From the NCBI GenBank assembly GCA_015501585.1, contig JADNRY010000044.1, positions 248,001-312,000 of the forward strand: DNA of 64,000 bases, written 5' to 3'. Position 1 is the stretch's first letter. Each line of letters opens with the position of its first letter. This stretch comes from Rhodocollybia butyracea (taxonomy: Eukaryota; Basidiomycota; Agaricomycetes; Agaricales; Omphalotaceae). Made by a program: the position numbers and the translations under genes. Below the pieces are notes generated by a model. It worked only from the letters and a program-made list of their open reading frames with translations, did not search any database and was not told the origin of the DNA. Shown piece by piece: positions 24,481 to 37,761 of the stretch.

Positions 24481-27293
24481 ATGCAGCGACGCGGACGGTC
24501 CCGCCAGATTTCTTTCAAAGCGCTGGCGCGCCAGGCGTCGGAAGAGAGGGAAAGACAACAGGCTTTAAAATTGAAGAGACTGGGGAAATTCCCTGAAGAA
24601 GTAACGCTAAGCGAGGTTTCGGCCGATGAGCAGCTCATCGGTGAGCACAGCCACATTCTTCATGTCTCGCATCTGACTCTCATGTATGTTGTAGACCTCA
24701 CTGGCCCAGAAGACGAATGTCATACTCTCATCGATCAGCTTCACATAGCATATGCCTTTGATGACCTTCCCCTCGCCAAAATGCTGTTGCTCAAAATCAC
24801 ACAGGATATTCAGGACATCACATCTCGTACCGATCCTCGTCTCGACTCGGTAAAGCCCGAAGACTTTGATGTCGTCTTTCTGCCAAAGGGAGGATTAATG
24901 ACTCCGAAAGACGAAGCCCGACTTGCTGAACGACAAGAAAAAGAGCGAGAGCGTCTTGAGAAGGAGGCAGAGAAAGCTGAGCGTGAAAGAAAAGAACAAG
25001 AGGAACTGGAAAGGATCCAGAAGGAAGAAAAAGAACGCGTAGAAAGGGAAAAAGCTTGGGAAACTTGGGTCGATGGAGTTTGGGGGAACGCCAAGCGGGA
25101 AATGGAGCAAATGGTTTTGACCAAGAAACGACAAGGACAAGTCGAGGAAGATAAACGACAACGAGCTGATAAACGTCACGGCACACCGCGTATATCCTAT
25201 GCTCATCTTTCTACAACTCGTGATTCTTTTTCTTCTTCGAGTCCACCCGAACTTCTCTACACAATTCCTAATATCCCAAAACTTTCTCCTCAACGAAAAC
25301 GAATTCGTCCGAGTGGCAATGAATGCGGCGTTATTCTACCACGTAAACTAGAACCTATCGGTGGCGCGTCATTACTCTTAGAGTCGCCGGAAACCATTTC
25401 TTTCCATCAGGTCCTCACTGCAATGCGAGGCAAACTCTTTCCCCTCGTAGTGGAGCCAGAGACCAAACTCGACCTACGGCAGCGAAGCAAAACTCCCGAT
25501 CCATTTTATCCAATGTCCGTCTCCATCTCACCACCAACCCAACAGCAACGACGAGACGCCGCATTGCTTGCAGGGTTGCTGGAGACGACTTTTGATGATG
25601 CAGACAGACTGAAAAGTCGACGCGAACACAAGGGAACGACGGTAGAGATGAGGAAGAGTGTAATAAACAGCCCTGCCATGTCCAGACTACCCTGCGCAGC
25701 TTGTTCATCCGCATCGAGTAGCAGCAGTCCTTCCAGATCAGGCAGTTGGCTTTCCTTCATGTCTTCGTCTTCCTCGCAGTCTTCAGTGTCCACCGTGTTA
25801 ACGACTCCATCTTCTTCACCGCCAATAAAAAATCGAACCGGTAGCGTTTTTTCGAGCTGGTTCAAGAATAGTCCCACACAGTGCACCTGTGACGCTGTAG
25901 AATCTTCTCTCACTTGCAGCCCCAATGGAACCATGTGTCGGTTCGTTCCAGTACCTAACGAAAAGTCTCCCTTACCTCTTGATGAGCCCTCCTGCTTGGT
26001 ATCATGGGAAGCCGAGACTTTTAGTAGTTCGCTTGATGCTTCTTTCGGAGGTACAGCCAAGTCGAGGACAACCTCTTCCGCCTCACCAAACACTCTTCTC
26101 CGTTCGATGGCGCACTTGTATGTCGTGGCGAAAAGCTTTCAGACAGCCTACATGCATGCTGCTATGACTGCTGCTGTAGCTTCGGTTCCGTCGTTTGCGA
26201 ACGAGTGGGATCGAGAATATGATTCTGAATATGAGAGGAAGAGGACACGAATCAATGTTCAGATTATAAACCGGGTCAAGAGCAAACTGCAGCCTGTTGG
26301 AAGCCGAGTGGACAAGAAGGAAGTCGCTCGTTTTATATCGAAAAATGCATCTGGTGATACTGATGAAGTTGGAGTTGGTGCTGGTGCTGGACAGGGAATG
26401 ACTGGTGAGTCTTTTTTGCCGCTAGTTGGCCTGAGCTAACTCTAACTGATTGATTCTATTCCTATTCAGTTCCGACTGGATTCAGACCGAAAATAATAGC
26501 CCAAGAACTATTCTCAAATGATGACTCTATCCAATACATCCCGCTGGTCCCGAGCAATCCCTCACAACATCCTCCTCGTACAATCCTACCCGATCCTCTA
26601 CCATTTCCCATACATTTCAAGCCACAGCGTTCACTTAATGGTTCACCCGTTCGTCGGGCTGCGTGGGTTCTTGAACAACAACAACAACATACGAACACGC
26701 GCTCGTCTAAACGTCGAATAGTGTCTCCCCCTAGGTACGGTCCAAATGGGTTTCGTAGATCCAGGAGGTCTCTTTCACCGCCCATACCAACTTCTGCTGA
26801 AAATCCTGTTCCTACACGACGACAAACCCCCATTCCCCGCCATCGGTTTGTCAGTAATCCGGTCTATCTCCGACTCAAAGCGTTACAAAACTGTACTGGG
26901 ATCCCAGTGACGGACACCGATGGTAATAGTATTCGAGTTGTTGATGGTCCGGATTTGGTTAGTATGAGTATCAAAGGAGGAGTGTTGAGTTGCGGAAGGG
27001 AAAAAGTCCCTGGGTTGGCGTTTGAGGATCTTGGAAGGAGTCGATTGGGTAGGGTGGATTTGGATCTTGGAGAGACTCGGCGTCTGCGTGATAGTAATAC
27101 GCCGATATCGATACCGTGGTGGCAGGGTAGGGACGTTGCGGGACTTGGAGGTAGGACGGAGAGTGTGCGCTTACGTTGGCATTGGAGGATCTTCCTAATG
27201 ACGTCGGGACTGTCCGTAGAGGACGAAGTATCGTCAAAGGATAGTGATTTCATTTATCATTTCTTAGACCTTTTCTGCTATTCCATGTTGTAA
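24481..27293 (+). CDS. Hypothetical protein with charged coiled coil
   Basis: Two exons (24481-26404, 26470-27293) give 2,748 nt, 915 aa, in frame across a GT-AG intron. The ATG at 24481 is used; the frame opens at a GTG two codons earlier. Residues ~135-200 are a strongly charged helix (repeats of E/K/R such as EKERERLEKEAEKAERER), a typical coiled coil. A Ser-rich stretch follows (CSSASSSSSPSRSGS), then a helical piece HLYVVAKSFQTAYMHAAMTA. The C-terminal exon is Arg/Pro-rich. No catalytic motif recognised. The last ~40 codons could contain another small intron, so the exact C-terminus is uncertain. Minus-strand frames of up to 195 codons here are shadows of Ser-rich coding sequence. Function unknown. 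Confidence 0.75.
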
Positions 27294-29140
27294 CATATGC
27301 TACCACACTCTACATTACTTGTACTTGTACTAAGCCATTTACCTTATCTTACTTTACCTTACGCTCATCACGATTCTTTCCCGATTGCTACCTATAATGT
27401 CTTTTTGCTGTACTTCATATCCATTACTGTATTTTTTTTTCGGTTGGACTTGACATATGCAATGCGTGCTTGTTATTTCGTTCAAATATTTGATTCCAAG
27501 AACATCAGCACTTTTACTCGAGAACTAGGCGGGAACTCTCATTCCGGGTCTTCAGTAGCGGGCACAGATAATCATGAAAGTTCAGGTTCGTTCCCATTGG
27601 AAATCTCAGATCTGAATCCGCTCTTCGATGGTCTCCAGTGCTCATGTAAAATTGTACTCGTTAGTAGTTTTGAGCGTGACTTAAATTACGCTTCGGCTTT
27701 CCACACGTACTCTCAGATCGGAGGCCAAAAAAATTTCTTCATTCAGGAGTATCCGCACCAGACTGTTATCCAGTTTTTGATATGGTTTCCCGAGCTCGAA
27801 GATTATCCATAGCAGTATCAGGACCACCAAAACTGAGCAAGTTCCGAGTCTAAAAACGCTGCCATAGCATCGATCGCGATTGATAAAAACTGAGAGCGGC
27901 TAACAGAACCTGGATGGACAGCATTTTCGTGGTATCAGGCTAGCTGCCGTGGTCAGTCAATCGGATGAGGTCCCTCCATAAAATAAACATCAACGCGTTG
28001 ATAATCAGATGCGTGATGAGTGGGTGTAGCTGACAGTTTGCCGATGTCACAGTAGCCTCCTGTGGAAGCAGTGGCAAAGCACTGAAGCCCAGTGCAGCAA
28101 TAAATGCGTCACTCGGCATGAAGGAGACGGAGATGGCAAGACTTTCCATGATACTGGTTTGTCAGAAATATTATACAGGCGGTAAACTCTTTGTAATGTA
28201 TTTCCAGCACTTGACTTGGCACGCGTTCTTATTGAGCAGTTTATCTACTTATTTTTGTAGCGTCAAAGGCAGCAGTCAGTCAACCATTGGTTAATACTTG
28301 TGATGGAGAACGTAGCACAAACCTAGCTCCGAGGTACCAGGTCTAGCTATTGACCTCTTGGAATTGACGAATGCTTCCTCCTATGGTGGGTATGACTTTC
28401 AATTGCACTTGGTCTGATATACCCCTGCTACTAGTTAGCCACATATTGCTTTAGACTTTTTCAGGATGAAATAGTTGAGAAAGAAATTACTATGCGAGTT
28501 GGAAGATCTGAGAGTACTGTGGAAGGCGATTTTATCAAGTCTTGAAGTAGAAGTACGTCGACTACATGGCTCCCTGTCCTATATCGCACTTGAAATTTGT
28601 ATATGGTGAATTGAACGCTATTCGCCAAGTGGAGGCAGATTATGCTCGATCCCGGGGCGGGTGATTGCACCTGGGGTAACATCGAAGAAGTGGCCCGTAT
28701 TGAATGTAGTTTGCGGTCTCTCCGACAATGGATTGCTATCCTTGATCAAGCTCTGGTAGCTAAAGCGACGATAGTATGTGCTATGTTTAGATTAGCACCC
28801 GGGGGAGGAGAGGTTATACAAGTTATTTTGGCGCCTAGTATCAATGATAAGGGCCCTGCTTTGGCAGTGGAATGAATAGTGCCAAGATATCGAGGGGTCT
28901 GCAAAAGAAGTATAGTTATATTCTTCTTTGAGACCCTGGCAATACTGAAGTGTTGAGCTCACGGTGCGATGATATTGAACAAGTAATGATAGATAGCTTG
29001 AGATACTGATGGCGTTACTACCACGTGACCTCTGACGCTGAACGACTTCTTGGGGGTTCTTCTTTTCCTCAAGGCACATACTAATACCCAATACCCGAAC
29101 GAATAATTCACGACAGATCTTGACTATAATCCTAATTCCC
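27294..29140. other. Intergenic region with weak coding-like fragments
   Basis: Plus-strand stretches around 28460-28890 read as short charged peptides (for example EIVEKEITMRVGRSESTVEG and KFVYGELNAIRQVEADYARS) in different frames. They could be exons of a small gene or a decayed gene. I could not assemble an in-frame model. The right end is the oxysterol-binding gene's promoter. Confidence 0.35.
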
Positions 29141-32100
29141 ATGGCTTCAAATATTTCATCCACTTTGGAACACCTAGACCAGCTTACTCTTCTCTCAGCT
29201 ATTCGCTCAGGCGATGAAGCAAGGATATCCGAGTTTTTGGGTGCAGTTGGTACTGAAGGTGGCAGAGAAGAATATGACGCTAGAGCTGCTGTGTTGCATC
29301 TGGCTATTCGCTGCTCTAGTGGTAAAGTCAAAGTCCTGTTTTTGTTTAGCTACAACTCATCATCGACAGTATCCACAATCGCATTTCTATTAGGCACGAT
29401 ATCCCCCAACGCCATTCATCCGCCAGGATCAGGAACAACCCCATTACACGTGGCTGCTGAAATGGGTAAAGCCGATATTATTGGTTTATTACTGGAACAA
29501 GGCGCCGACGACGTAACACCCGATTCGCAAGGTCGGACAGTTGATGATATCGTCGCAAAAAATGGCGCAAAGGACGTCCAGAAAGTTATCAAGGACTCGC
29601 GGGCGTTTTTAAGCGCTTCCTATCGGTCTTTGCTTCATTCGTATACCCAGTCCCCATCCCAGTCCACCACACAGTTGACCAAGCTCCTTACCTCTCCTCG
29701 TCGTGTCCATCTCGATCTCGCATATAGAGAACCAACAACTGGAACGACATTGTTGCATCAAGCTGCAAGGCAAGCCGACTTGCAGCTTTGTGAATTGATT
29801 CTTTTGGGTGCACCTGCGACTCCGGCAGTGGATTTGCTCTTCGTACGCGACTCAAACGGCAAGACTGTCTTGGATTTGGTGGGCAAGAGCAAGGATAGAG
29901 TGGGCGTATTTTTGAAACAATGTAGGTCTGACTTTTTTCCATATTGTTTTGATGCTAACCATCATCCAGTCGTCAATCAGATGCCCGCACCGTCGAGATC
30001 GAGTTCAATGGCTGCCTCTGTGACAGGTCCACCACCAACATTGAAAGGATATCTAAACAAGTACACAAATGTCGCGAAAGGGTACAACACGCGATGGTTT
30101 GTGCTGAGAGGCGGAATTTTGAGCTGTCAGTGTCTTGCGCTTTTGGGGCTCCATAGTCACTAACCTTCACTAACAGACTACCGCCACCAACAAGACGAAA
30201 CCGTCGCTTCACGAGGGTCGATCTCAATGAAAACTGCAGTAATGAAGGGTATTTCTATACTTCCCATTTCTCTTTTGGAGCTCACCTATTTTGCACCCAG
30301 TGAACTCGGACAAACTCCGATTCGAAATACACTCCTCCGCACCATCCAAATCCTATCCATCATCAAACAGTGGTATCCAGAAATGGTATGTTAAAACCAC
30401 TCATCCAGCTGAAACTGCGAGATGGATTGGAGCTATTGGCGCGAGTTTGGAGTGGTATCAACGGCAGTCCCATAACTCACCTCAGGCTGAAGAAGCAGGT
30501 GCACGCGAAATCGAAGCCAATCTACAACCCAAAGCGTCAAGCACGAAAAGTGCCCACAGCAGAGCCTCCAGAACATCGAGTTCAAGTCGTGTAGACAGCG
30601 ATGGCGCGTCCGCATCAAATTCAAATTCGGAGCACAGTATGGCTAACAATGCGCTTACAGCGTCACCTCGACACACTCCTACTCGGCCTGCGGTTTCCTC
30701 CCACCATTCGCATCCTTCCCCGTCCTTACAAAGTTCGCCATATTCTCATTCTACCCGATCCAGCTTATCGAGTACCCTTGGTTTGGCGGGTTTGTCGGGG
30801 TTGAATATCCGGAAGAAGAACAAGAAGAACAAGGATAAAAATAGTCGACAAGCCCAGGGTATGTATCCCGTTACGAATGCCGGCGATACGAATACGGATA
30901 ACATGAATACGAATACAAATACCAATACCAATAATTGGGACAATGGTAACTCAGATATAGATGTTGCACCGGGGTTACACGGTGACGGGAGGGTTTTAGT
31001 GATGCTTCGGATAACCACAAAGGTATTCCTCATGACGAGGATAAATCTTCGGAAACTGAAGAGAATGATGAGGAGGATAATGAGGAGGAAGGACTCGGTG
31101 AAGACGAGGTTTCCGAGTTCTCAGAGTTTTCAGTTGATGATGGGATGATCTCTACAAGACCAAGGAAGAAGAAGAGCTGGAACCCCTTCCATACTCGTCA
31201 ACATTCCACCTCCATGCGAACAGCATAATTGCTCAGATGGAACTCTTAGCAGCCTCTGTAGCTCCCACACTACGCGATCCGTATTCTACTTTGGTCACAT
31301 CTACGAAAGAGTTTATCCGGATGGCGAGTGAGAGGGAAGGGTATTACCAGCAGAACCAACGGAGACTGACTCCCCTATCTTCCAGCTCCAGCGCTTCCAG
31401 AGCCTCTGATTCATCTTCGCCAGGTCTAGAAATGACTGAAAAAGCCAAACGAATCACCGACCGCGCTCAACGTAACATCGCCCGTGCCCAGCGAAACACC
31501 GCGCGCGCTCAACGCACCACCGACATCGCCAAACAACACATTGCTCGTTCCAAACGTCGAGATTTGAAAGCCAAGAAGACGCTAGCCAAAGCGCATCGGG
31601 CGATGCATGAGAGCATGAGGATGGTGGAGGTAGTCGTGAAGGAGGGAGAGGGCTTAGAGAAGGAGTTGATAAGGAGGAAGGAGAGAGATAGGGAATGCGG
31701 AGGGCTTCGAGGTTGGGTAATGCGAATGGAAGTGGGTTTTTGAATGCAGCGGGACAGCAGCAGGGACAGGGATCGATTGGGTCATTGAAAGGAAAGGAAA
31801 GCAGAGGCCAACAGCGTTAGGCGAAAATCTAGCCATGGGGCGAACAATGTTGAGGATACTCTCAAGACGCCTCTGGCTTCTTCAACTTCGACTACGGCCG
31901 TTGAAAATGCCCGGACGTGGATGTTATCACCGGTCCGTTCAGATACTGGACAAACTATCACGCAGAATGCAGCAGCCCTCGATGTTGATTCTGGACAAGC
32001 TAGCGAAGTTGAGGATGAGGAGGACGAGGACGAAGACGAAGACGAATTTTTCGACGCTATCGAATCAAACAATATCCTAAACTTGGTTATACCTGAACCG

Positions 32101-33877
32101 TTACAGAGTCCCACAGACACGGTACGTACAATTCAAGGTGTGAAAAGAGCGGCTATTGGCGAAGGTCATTTCAATGTATCACCTGAGGCATCTGTTTTGG
32201 TCGCTGTCAAGGACGATAGGACACTGAAAAGCGTTTCATCAGCCTCCTCCACTGGTGCCGGTCCCTCTAGCACCCCAGATGCCTTCTTTGCCCCCTACGT
32301 TGGCTACACCTCCCTCCGCACCGCCTTAACCCTTGCTTCCGAACGCCCCGTAACAAGCCTCTGGTCCGTATTAAAGAACAGCATCGAAAAGATCTGACAA
32401 GAATCAGTTTTCCGGTGTATTTCAATGAACCGACGAGTATGCTGCAGAGGATGGCGGAGGATATGGAGTTTTCGGAATGTTGTAAGTGCTAATTGCTCGT
32501 ACTTTATAACTTCATCGAAAGTTTTCATCGAAACCGTACTGACCTATTTTCTCTATGTTTAGTGGACATCGCAGCATCTGAACCCGACCCTCTTCGCCGG
32601 ATCGCTTATGTCGCAGCATTTGCCATGTCGAATTATTCATCCACGATTGGCCGTATCGCGAAACCGTTCAATCCGATGCTAGGTGAAACATTCGAGTATG
32701 TCCATATAGGAGATTCGTATGCGGGCGAAGACACAGGGGTAGGAAGCCGAGTTGAAGCTGGTGCAGTAAAAAAACAAGGTTATCGTTACGTATCAGAGCA
32801 AGTTAGCCATCATCCGCCTATAAGTGCTTGTTGGGCAGAGAGTTTTGGGTTCCTTCAGCGTGAAGATGGGCAGGGGGGTCAAACGGGAAGGGGAGTCAAG
32901 GGCTCGTGGAGGTATTACGGTGAAGTTGATGCTCAGAACAAGTTCATGGGAAGAGTTTTGAGATTCGTCCAACGGGGTCGCTCATGCGGAGTTAAGGATT
33001 CCGAAGCAATGGGCTGGGTGGCGAAGGCGAAGTGGCGCGCTGGTGCAAGTGGAAGCGGAGGCACAGATGACGGAGCTGGTGGCGAGACTGTACTGGAACA
33101 TTATAGCTGGAAAAAGGTTACCACTAATGTTTCCGGGTTTATTCTTGGGTCACCAACGATTGATCATTATGGAGATATGATTGTGGGCTGAACCTTTTTC
33201 CTTGGTTTGATTCTACTTTGCTAATTGGTTATAGGTAACCAATCACTTAACAAAGGATCGTTGCATCCTCACTTTCAAACCGCGTGGTTGGCGAGGCAAG
33301 GACGCATATGAAATCTCTGGCCAAATCAGCAATGCTTCTGGCAAAGTCGCTTACGAAATTGCAGGACGATGGAACTCTCAGCTCATAGCGCGTCCAGCCT
33401 CAAGTAGCAATTTCAGTAGCAGTGGAAACCTTAACCCAGATACATCCATTCTCACCCCGGCCCATCGTCTCCTTCTACTGCCCAATACCTCCTCCTTTGG
33501 AGAAATACTCCAAAACCCCCAGGATCCCCGTTTAACCTCACCCCATTCGCTCTAACGCTCAATGACTGTCCAAAGTCCACGCTGAAACCGTACTTGGCCC
33601 CCACTGACTGCCGATTACGCCCCGACCAGCGAGCGTTCGAGTTGGATTGTATGAGTTAGCTAACAACCTAAAGGGGATGCAAGAGGATAAGCAGAGGGCG
33701 ACAAGGAAAAAGAGGGAGGCGGGAGAGTTAGAGGGACATCGGCCGAGGTGGTTCAAGCCAGAGACGGATGGTGATACGGGTGAGAGGGTATGGATGCCTG
33801 CAAGGGGAGTGGGGGATCACTGGAGTACTGGGAGGAGAGGGAGAGGGTTTGGAGGGAGACCAATGTTCAGTCGGTAG
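29141..33877 (+). CDS. Oxysterol-binding protein (ankyrin-PH-ORD, Osh1/Osh2 type), with apparent frame breaks
   Basis: Osh/ORP proteins move sterol and PI4P between membranes at contact sites. Early exons are clear and in frame: 29141-29321, 29370-29921, 29970-30125, 30177-30248, then from 30301. They encode ankyrin repeats ([20 protein letters not shown]), then a PH domain ([31 protein letters not shown]). An acidic, Ser-rich linker and coiled segment follow, with several introns whose borders I could not fix (30.85-31.85 kb). The ORD carries [42 protein letters not shown], the hallmark [22 protein letters not shown] and PRWFKPETD. Three single-base breaks interrupt the conserved part: near 32386 ([15 protein letters not shown]), somewhere in 33400-33450 (before [20 protein letters not shown]) and near 33645. 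Either assembly errors or a decaying gene. Confidence 0.88.
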
Positions 33878-34435
33878 AAGGGAAATGGCGGGGCGTTGAT
33901 AGTATCTTTATCGATGAACCAGAAGCTATACGATGAGATTGTTGGGTTGTTTCTATTTTCATTCCCTCCTGTATACAAGTTAAATTTATTCACCGCTAAC
34001 CACAGGTTCATAGGTAAGCCACCTTTATTGTAAACAGGCAGGAGCGTTGCGAGGCCATCGACGCAAATCTCAAATGAAAGGCTGTATCATCTGCTCTGAA
34101 TGCTCTTCCGAATTGATTGCACTCCAAGCTTATCGTTAGAAGCAGGAAGGAGCGGGTTCATGTTGCACATTCAGCACATTCAATTTTCTCCTGATTAGCA
34201 AGATGAACGTTCGTGAAGCCAACCTAGTCACTCTAGTATACGGGTTTGCAACCATACAACCAGCTAATAAACATCACTTTCAGGGCGCAGATGATTCGAA
34301 AGATAGCCTATTTAACACAAATCGAAAACGCGCTTAACGTGATCAAAATCCTAAGAAAGAAAAACCAGCCAACGAAAAAGTGAATATATTCCGGAGAACC
34401 GTACGAAAGTATGTGGTGCTACGACCATGGATAGC
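33878..34435. other. Convergent intergenic region
   Basis: Between the stops of the oxysterol-binding gene (+) and the class V aminotransferase (-). Nothing recognised. Confidence 0.5.
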
Positions 34436-35946
34436 CTAGGCCAAAGCTTCCTTAAGAATAGCAATAATCCGCTCCACCTCCTGTACTGTGTTGTAATGTA
34501 CCAGCGATATCCTGACTACTCCGTCATCAACGTCGACCTTTGGGTCCAATCGGTCAATGATATGGAAAGCATAAAAATGTCCGTAACGGATACCCGTCTA
34601 CGCGGATGACTCAGAATTCAGTATGGGAAACAGTTTGGAAAGACCCAAATCAACTTACGCCTCCCTTTTTGTCAAAATACTTGTACAATTTCTCTGCTTC
34701 TCATGGCATTTCTACCCACCACGACAAAAGAAATAGTGGGCACTCGGCTTACCCCCGAGGATTCTTCACCAACAACTCTAACACCACGGTCAATCTGCTC
34801 GGGTGCTGTTAGAAAGGCTAGCAGAGGCTGGATGAGCTTCTGCTCATGATCAGTAATGGCATTGAACGAGGCATTGAGGTCGTTCTCGGGAGTAAGTGAA
34901 AGCAAATACGGCAGTACAGCCGTGGTACCATAAACGAGCTCGTACCCCGGACCCCCCGGCTGAAGCTTGTAAGATTTGTGGTGATAGTCCAGGAAGTGGT
35001 GGAGAATCGATGAAACTGATTCTCGTAGAGAGGATGATCGAATATATAGTGCGGAAATGTGGGGGCCGTATACCTATTTTTAAAAAAGTGTAAGAGACAA
35101 AATCGATTTCAGGCTTCCCAAACTTACCTTATAGAAGGATAACGCACAAAAATCGACATCCCAATCATTCACATCAATACGGCGATGGGGAGCATAAGCA
35201 ACGCAATCTACACATATTTCGAGTTTCTTGGACCCTCGTTCCTTGGCTGTCTTGCGAGCAGCTTTCACAATGTCTTTGACCGGAAGGACTGTTCCAAGTA
35301 TGTTTGAGCAGGCTGCAAAAGCTAAGATGCGGGTTTTTGGACCAATGAGTGAGAGAAGATTCTCGATTTTATAGCTAACGGAGTATGGGTTTATTGGGAT
35401 TCGAAGGAGTCGGGGTCCAGTTTTTTACAACTGCGCCACGCCGAGCGGCCAATTTCTTCCACGGACCCACATTAGCTGATAGATTACAGAAAGATATGTT
35501 AATATGTATCAAGTTTTTTTGTGAAATCGTTCAAAAACCACCTTCGTGTTCACCAGTAAGGATGAATTCATCTCCCTCCTGGATCGCGTTGTCCATTCCT
35601 CGAGCTAGATTCTCCAGATGCATTGTTGAACTCGCACCAAATGCTATTTCATCGGGGTGATTCGCATTGAAGAGCTTTTTCGCTGCCTCAGGTGCTTCCT
35701 CCATGACTCGACGAGTGCTTTCGACAGACACAGAATAATCGGCGCCAAACTGTACATTGGTGTTTAGCAGATATTCGTAGATTCTGTCGGCCACATTGAG
35801 AGCAACTTGAGAACCGCCTGTAGATTACGATAAGCACTGGTCATTGCACTTCACAAAGATTACCAGCCTGCGTTATCCGCGTAAATGAAGCCACTTTTTA
35901 GGGCAGGAAACTGGCTGCGAACGTAGTCAACATCGAGTGGATGCAT
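34436..35946 (-). CDS. Class V aminotransferase (cysteine desulfurase-like fold)
   Basis: PLP-dependent fold type I enzyme of the group that includes NifS-like and isopenicillin epimerase-like proteins; reaction not predictable here. Exons: 35946-35868, 35817-35542, 35474-35128, 35073-34659, 34597-34436, about 425 aa. Motifs in order: MHPLDVDYVRSQFPALKSG, FIYADNAGGSQVALNVADRI, NTNVQFGADYSVS, GASSTMHLENLARG, FILTGEHEANVGPW, ICVDCVAYAPHRRIDV, then ALSFYK / VYGPHISALYI, where the Lys is the expected PLP lysine and lies exactly at a splice junction. The C-terminus is GIRYGHFYAFHII..VRISLVHYNT. The first intron fits only as GC-AG. Exon 4 carries one base too many, in a run of T (34674-34677 on the plus strand), so either a frameshift or an assembly error. 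Confidence 0.9.
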
Positions 35947-36300
35947 GGTATGGTACAAGGAACGAAAAAAGCACATGCGAGTGATCAAGGTTTTGCCATC
36001 ACACACAGTTCCGCCCGGGAGCCCAAGATTCCACCCAGTCACCCAGCACTAGATACATGTGGTTCATTCTTCACCTAGAATACCATTGAATGGGGCACGA
36101 GATGAAGAAGTGAGAACCCAACTCTCAAAAAAAGCCAGATAGAAGAAAATGACATATATTCCAAGGAATATGGTATAACACGAGAATTCTAGGCTGTACT
36201 TACTATGGGATTAAATCCCATGTAGCAACTGTGAACTCCCCTTCTCTCAGGAACACTGCTGTGTGCTCATCGAGAGATGCCCGAGTAATCTTCGGCGCAT
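35947..36300. other. Short intergenic region
   Basis: About 350 bp between two minus-strand genes; should contain the promoter of the class V aminotransferase. Nothing else seen. Confidence 0.45.
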
Positions 36301-37711
36301 TCAACGAATGAGCTGTGAGCCAAAATGTACAAGGTCACGAAGGCCATCCTCGATAAAACGAGTCAAGGGCACAACGCAAAGTGAACCATCATCAAACAGC
36401 ATGCTTATCACGGCTGAAGATGTCTCTGTATTTGCCACACCACAAGCCAACCTTCGACGTCCGAAAACCTTGTAGTTGAGGATCTCGGTCCGTCGAATGG
36501 CTCCCGAAACCTCATCGATAGCACTGACAGTAAGGGCCCAGTCTGAAGTGCCTTCCAAAACCTTCATTGATAGAACCAAAAAATGATGATAAACGCCCTC
36601 GAACTTGATGTGATACAGATTTCTAATGGACCCTGGAATGGGCTCTGTGCACCATTTCTCCTCAAGTGCATCGAGCCCAAAAGCTCGGATGGACGATTGA
36701 TGACTCTTAGCGTGAGGAGCTACGTCCATGACGCTTTCAACCGCACATAAAATGAGGGTGGTGGAGGTGAGAATGCTGGCAGTCACTTCCGTGGTAAGGT
36801 AGACGTCCGGTCCAACTTCGAGGAGGGTAGGAAATGATTCGATAGTACGGGAAGGGCCCTCGAGTCTTGGTGAGCCAAAGGAATTCCAAATGTGGATGGC
36901 AACGCCATATTCACCATGGCCCATATGATGATGCGATTCTGTTGCAACGATAGACCCCATTGGAAGAAGAACAATTGTGTCAAAGAATGGATCGTACGGA
37001 CGATGCCAGACTAATTGCTTCAGTATGGGCGAACTTGGCTTCAATGGATCACAGAGCAGAATCTTGGCTACCACACCATCTTCATCCTCCTCGTCATCTG
37101 CATCATGGTTCTCTCCCTCATTAGCAGCAATTAAGAGTTGGCCATTGCTCTGTAGAGCGTACCGATATATATTTATTGGCATTTCGCTGGATAAGCAAAA
37201 TTGACATGGCAGGTGTAAGCTGGCCATTGTGTAGCTGAAAGGCCCGCACCGTGTCTCTCTGACCGAGGACCTGCGGGCTCATTACAAAAACCAGGTTCCG
37301 CTCGATGTCGAGAAATGGTGCTGAGCATTGCTCACTGCAGGACCAAGTAGACCGTCTCGAGGATGTAGGATCAACCAGAGGAGAAATATGGATTAGCCCA
37401 GAGTCCGAGACCTCCCATATATCCACAGATTCGTTCTGCGTATTGATACTGAGCAAGCGTGGGCCCGAGATCAGAACATGGTCAACTGGACGCACGATGG
37501 TTGCTAGAGTTCGTATGACCGGAGGCATGGAAGGTGGCGAATGGAAGCCTGTAGGTATTGTTGGGCTGATATAGGCTGAGGGTACACTGCATGCTGGGCT
37601 GTTTTGAACGTTGCTGATGTCCATGGTAAGATGATAAACAATGATGTATGATGGTTGCTTGAAATTTGTTTGAGCCACATCAAACGACATCGGGTGCATG
37701 ATGTTCCGCAT
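36301..37711 (-). CDS. Conserved agaric hypothetical protein (possible F-box protein C-terminal region)
   Basis: Two long frames overlap: 37711 to ~37200, then ~37200 to the stop at 36301. Together they give roughly 465 aa of beta-rich sequence: INTQNESVDIWEVSDSG, VFVMSPQVLGQRDTVRAFQL, then INIYRYALQSNGQLLIAANE and GVYHHFLVLSMKVLEGTSDW. The repeated beta-strand character and lack of catalytic motifs resemble the propeller-like C-terminal halves of agaric F-box proteins; this is an impression only. The two frames join by one missing base in a TTTT run near 37197-37200, or by an intron I could not place without discarding good-looking sequence. No F-box is visible in the N-terminus. The ATG at 37711 is the first in frame. 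Confidence 0.6.
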
Positions 37712-37761
37712 TCCATTGAGTCCGAGCAGTCACTAGTATGATGAAAAGAATGTCCGTGAAT

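Noticed and set aside
25506..26093. 195-codon minus-strand frame
   Set aside because: Antisense shadow of the Ser-rich part of the 24481 gene; no independent support.
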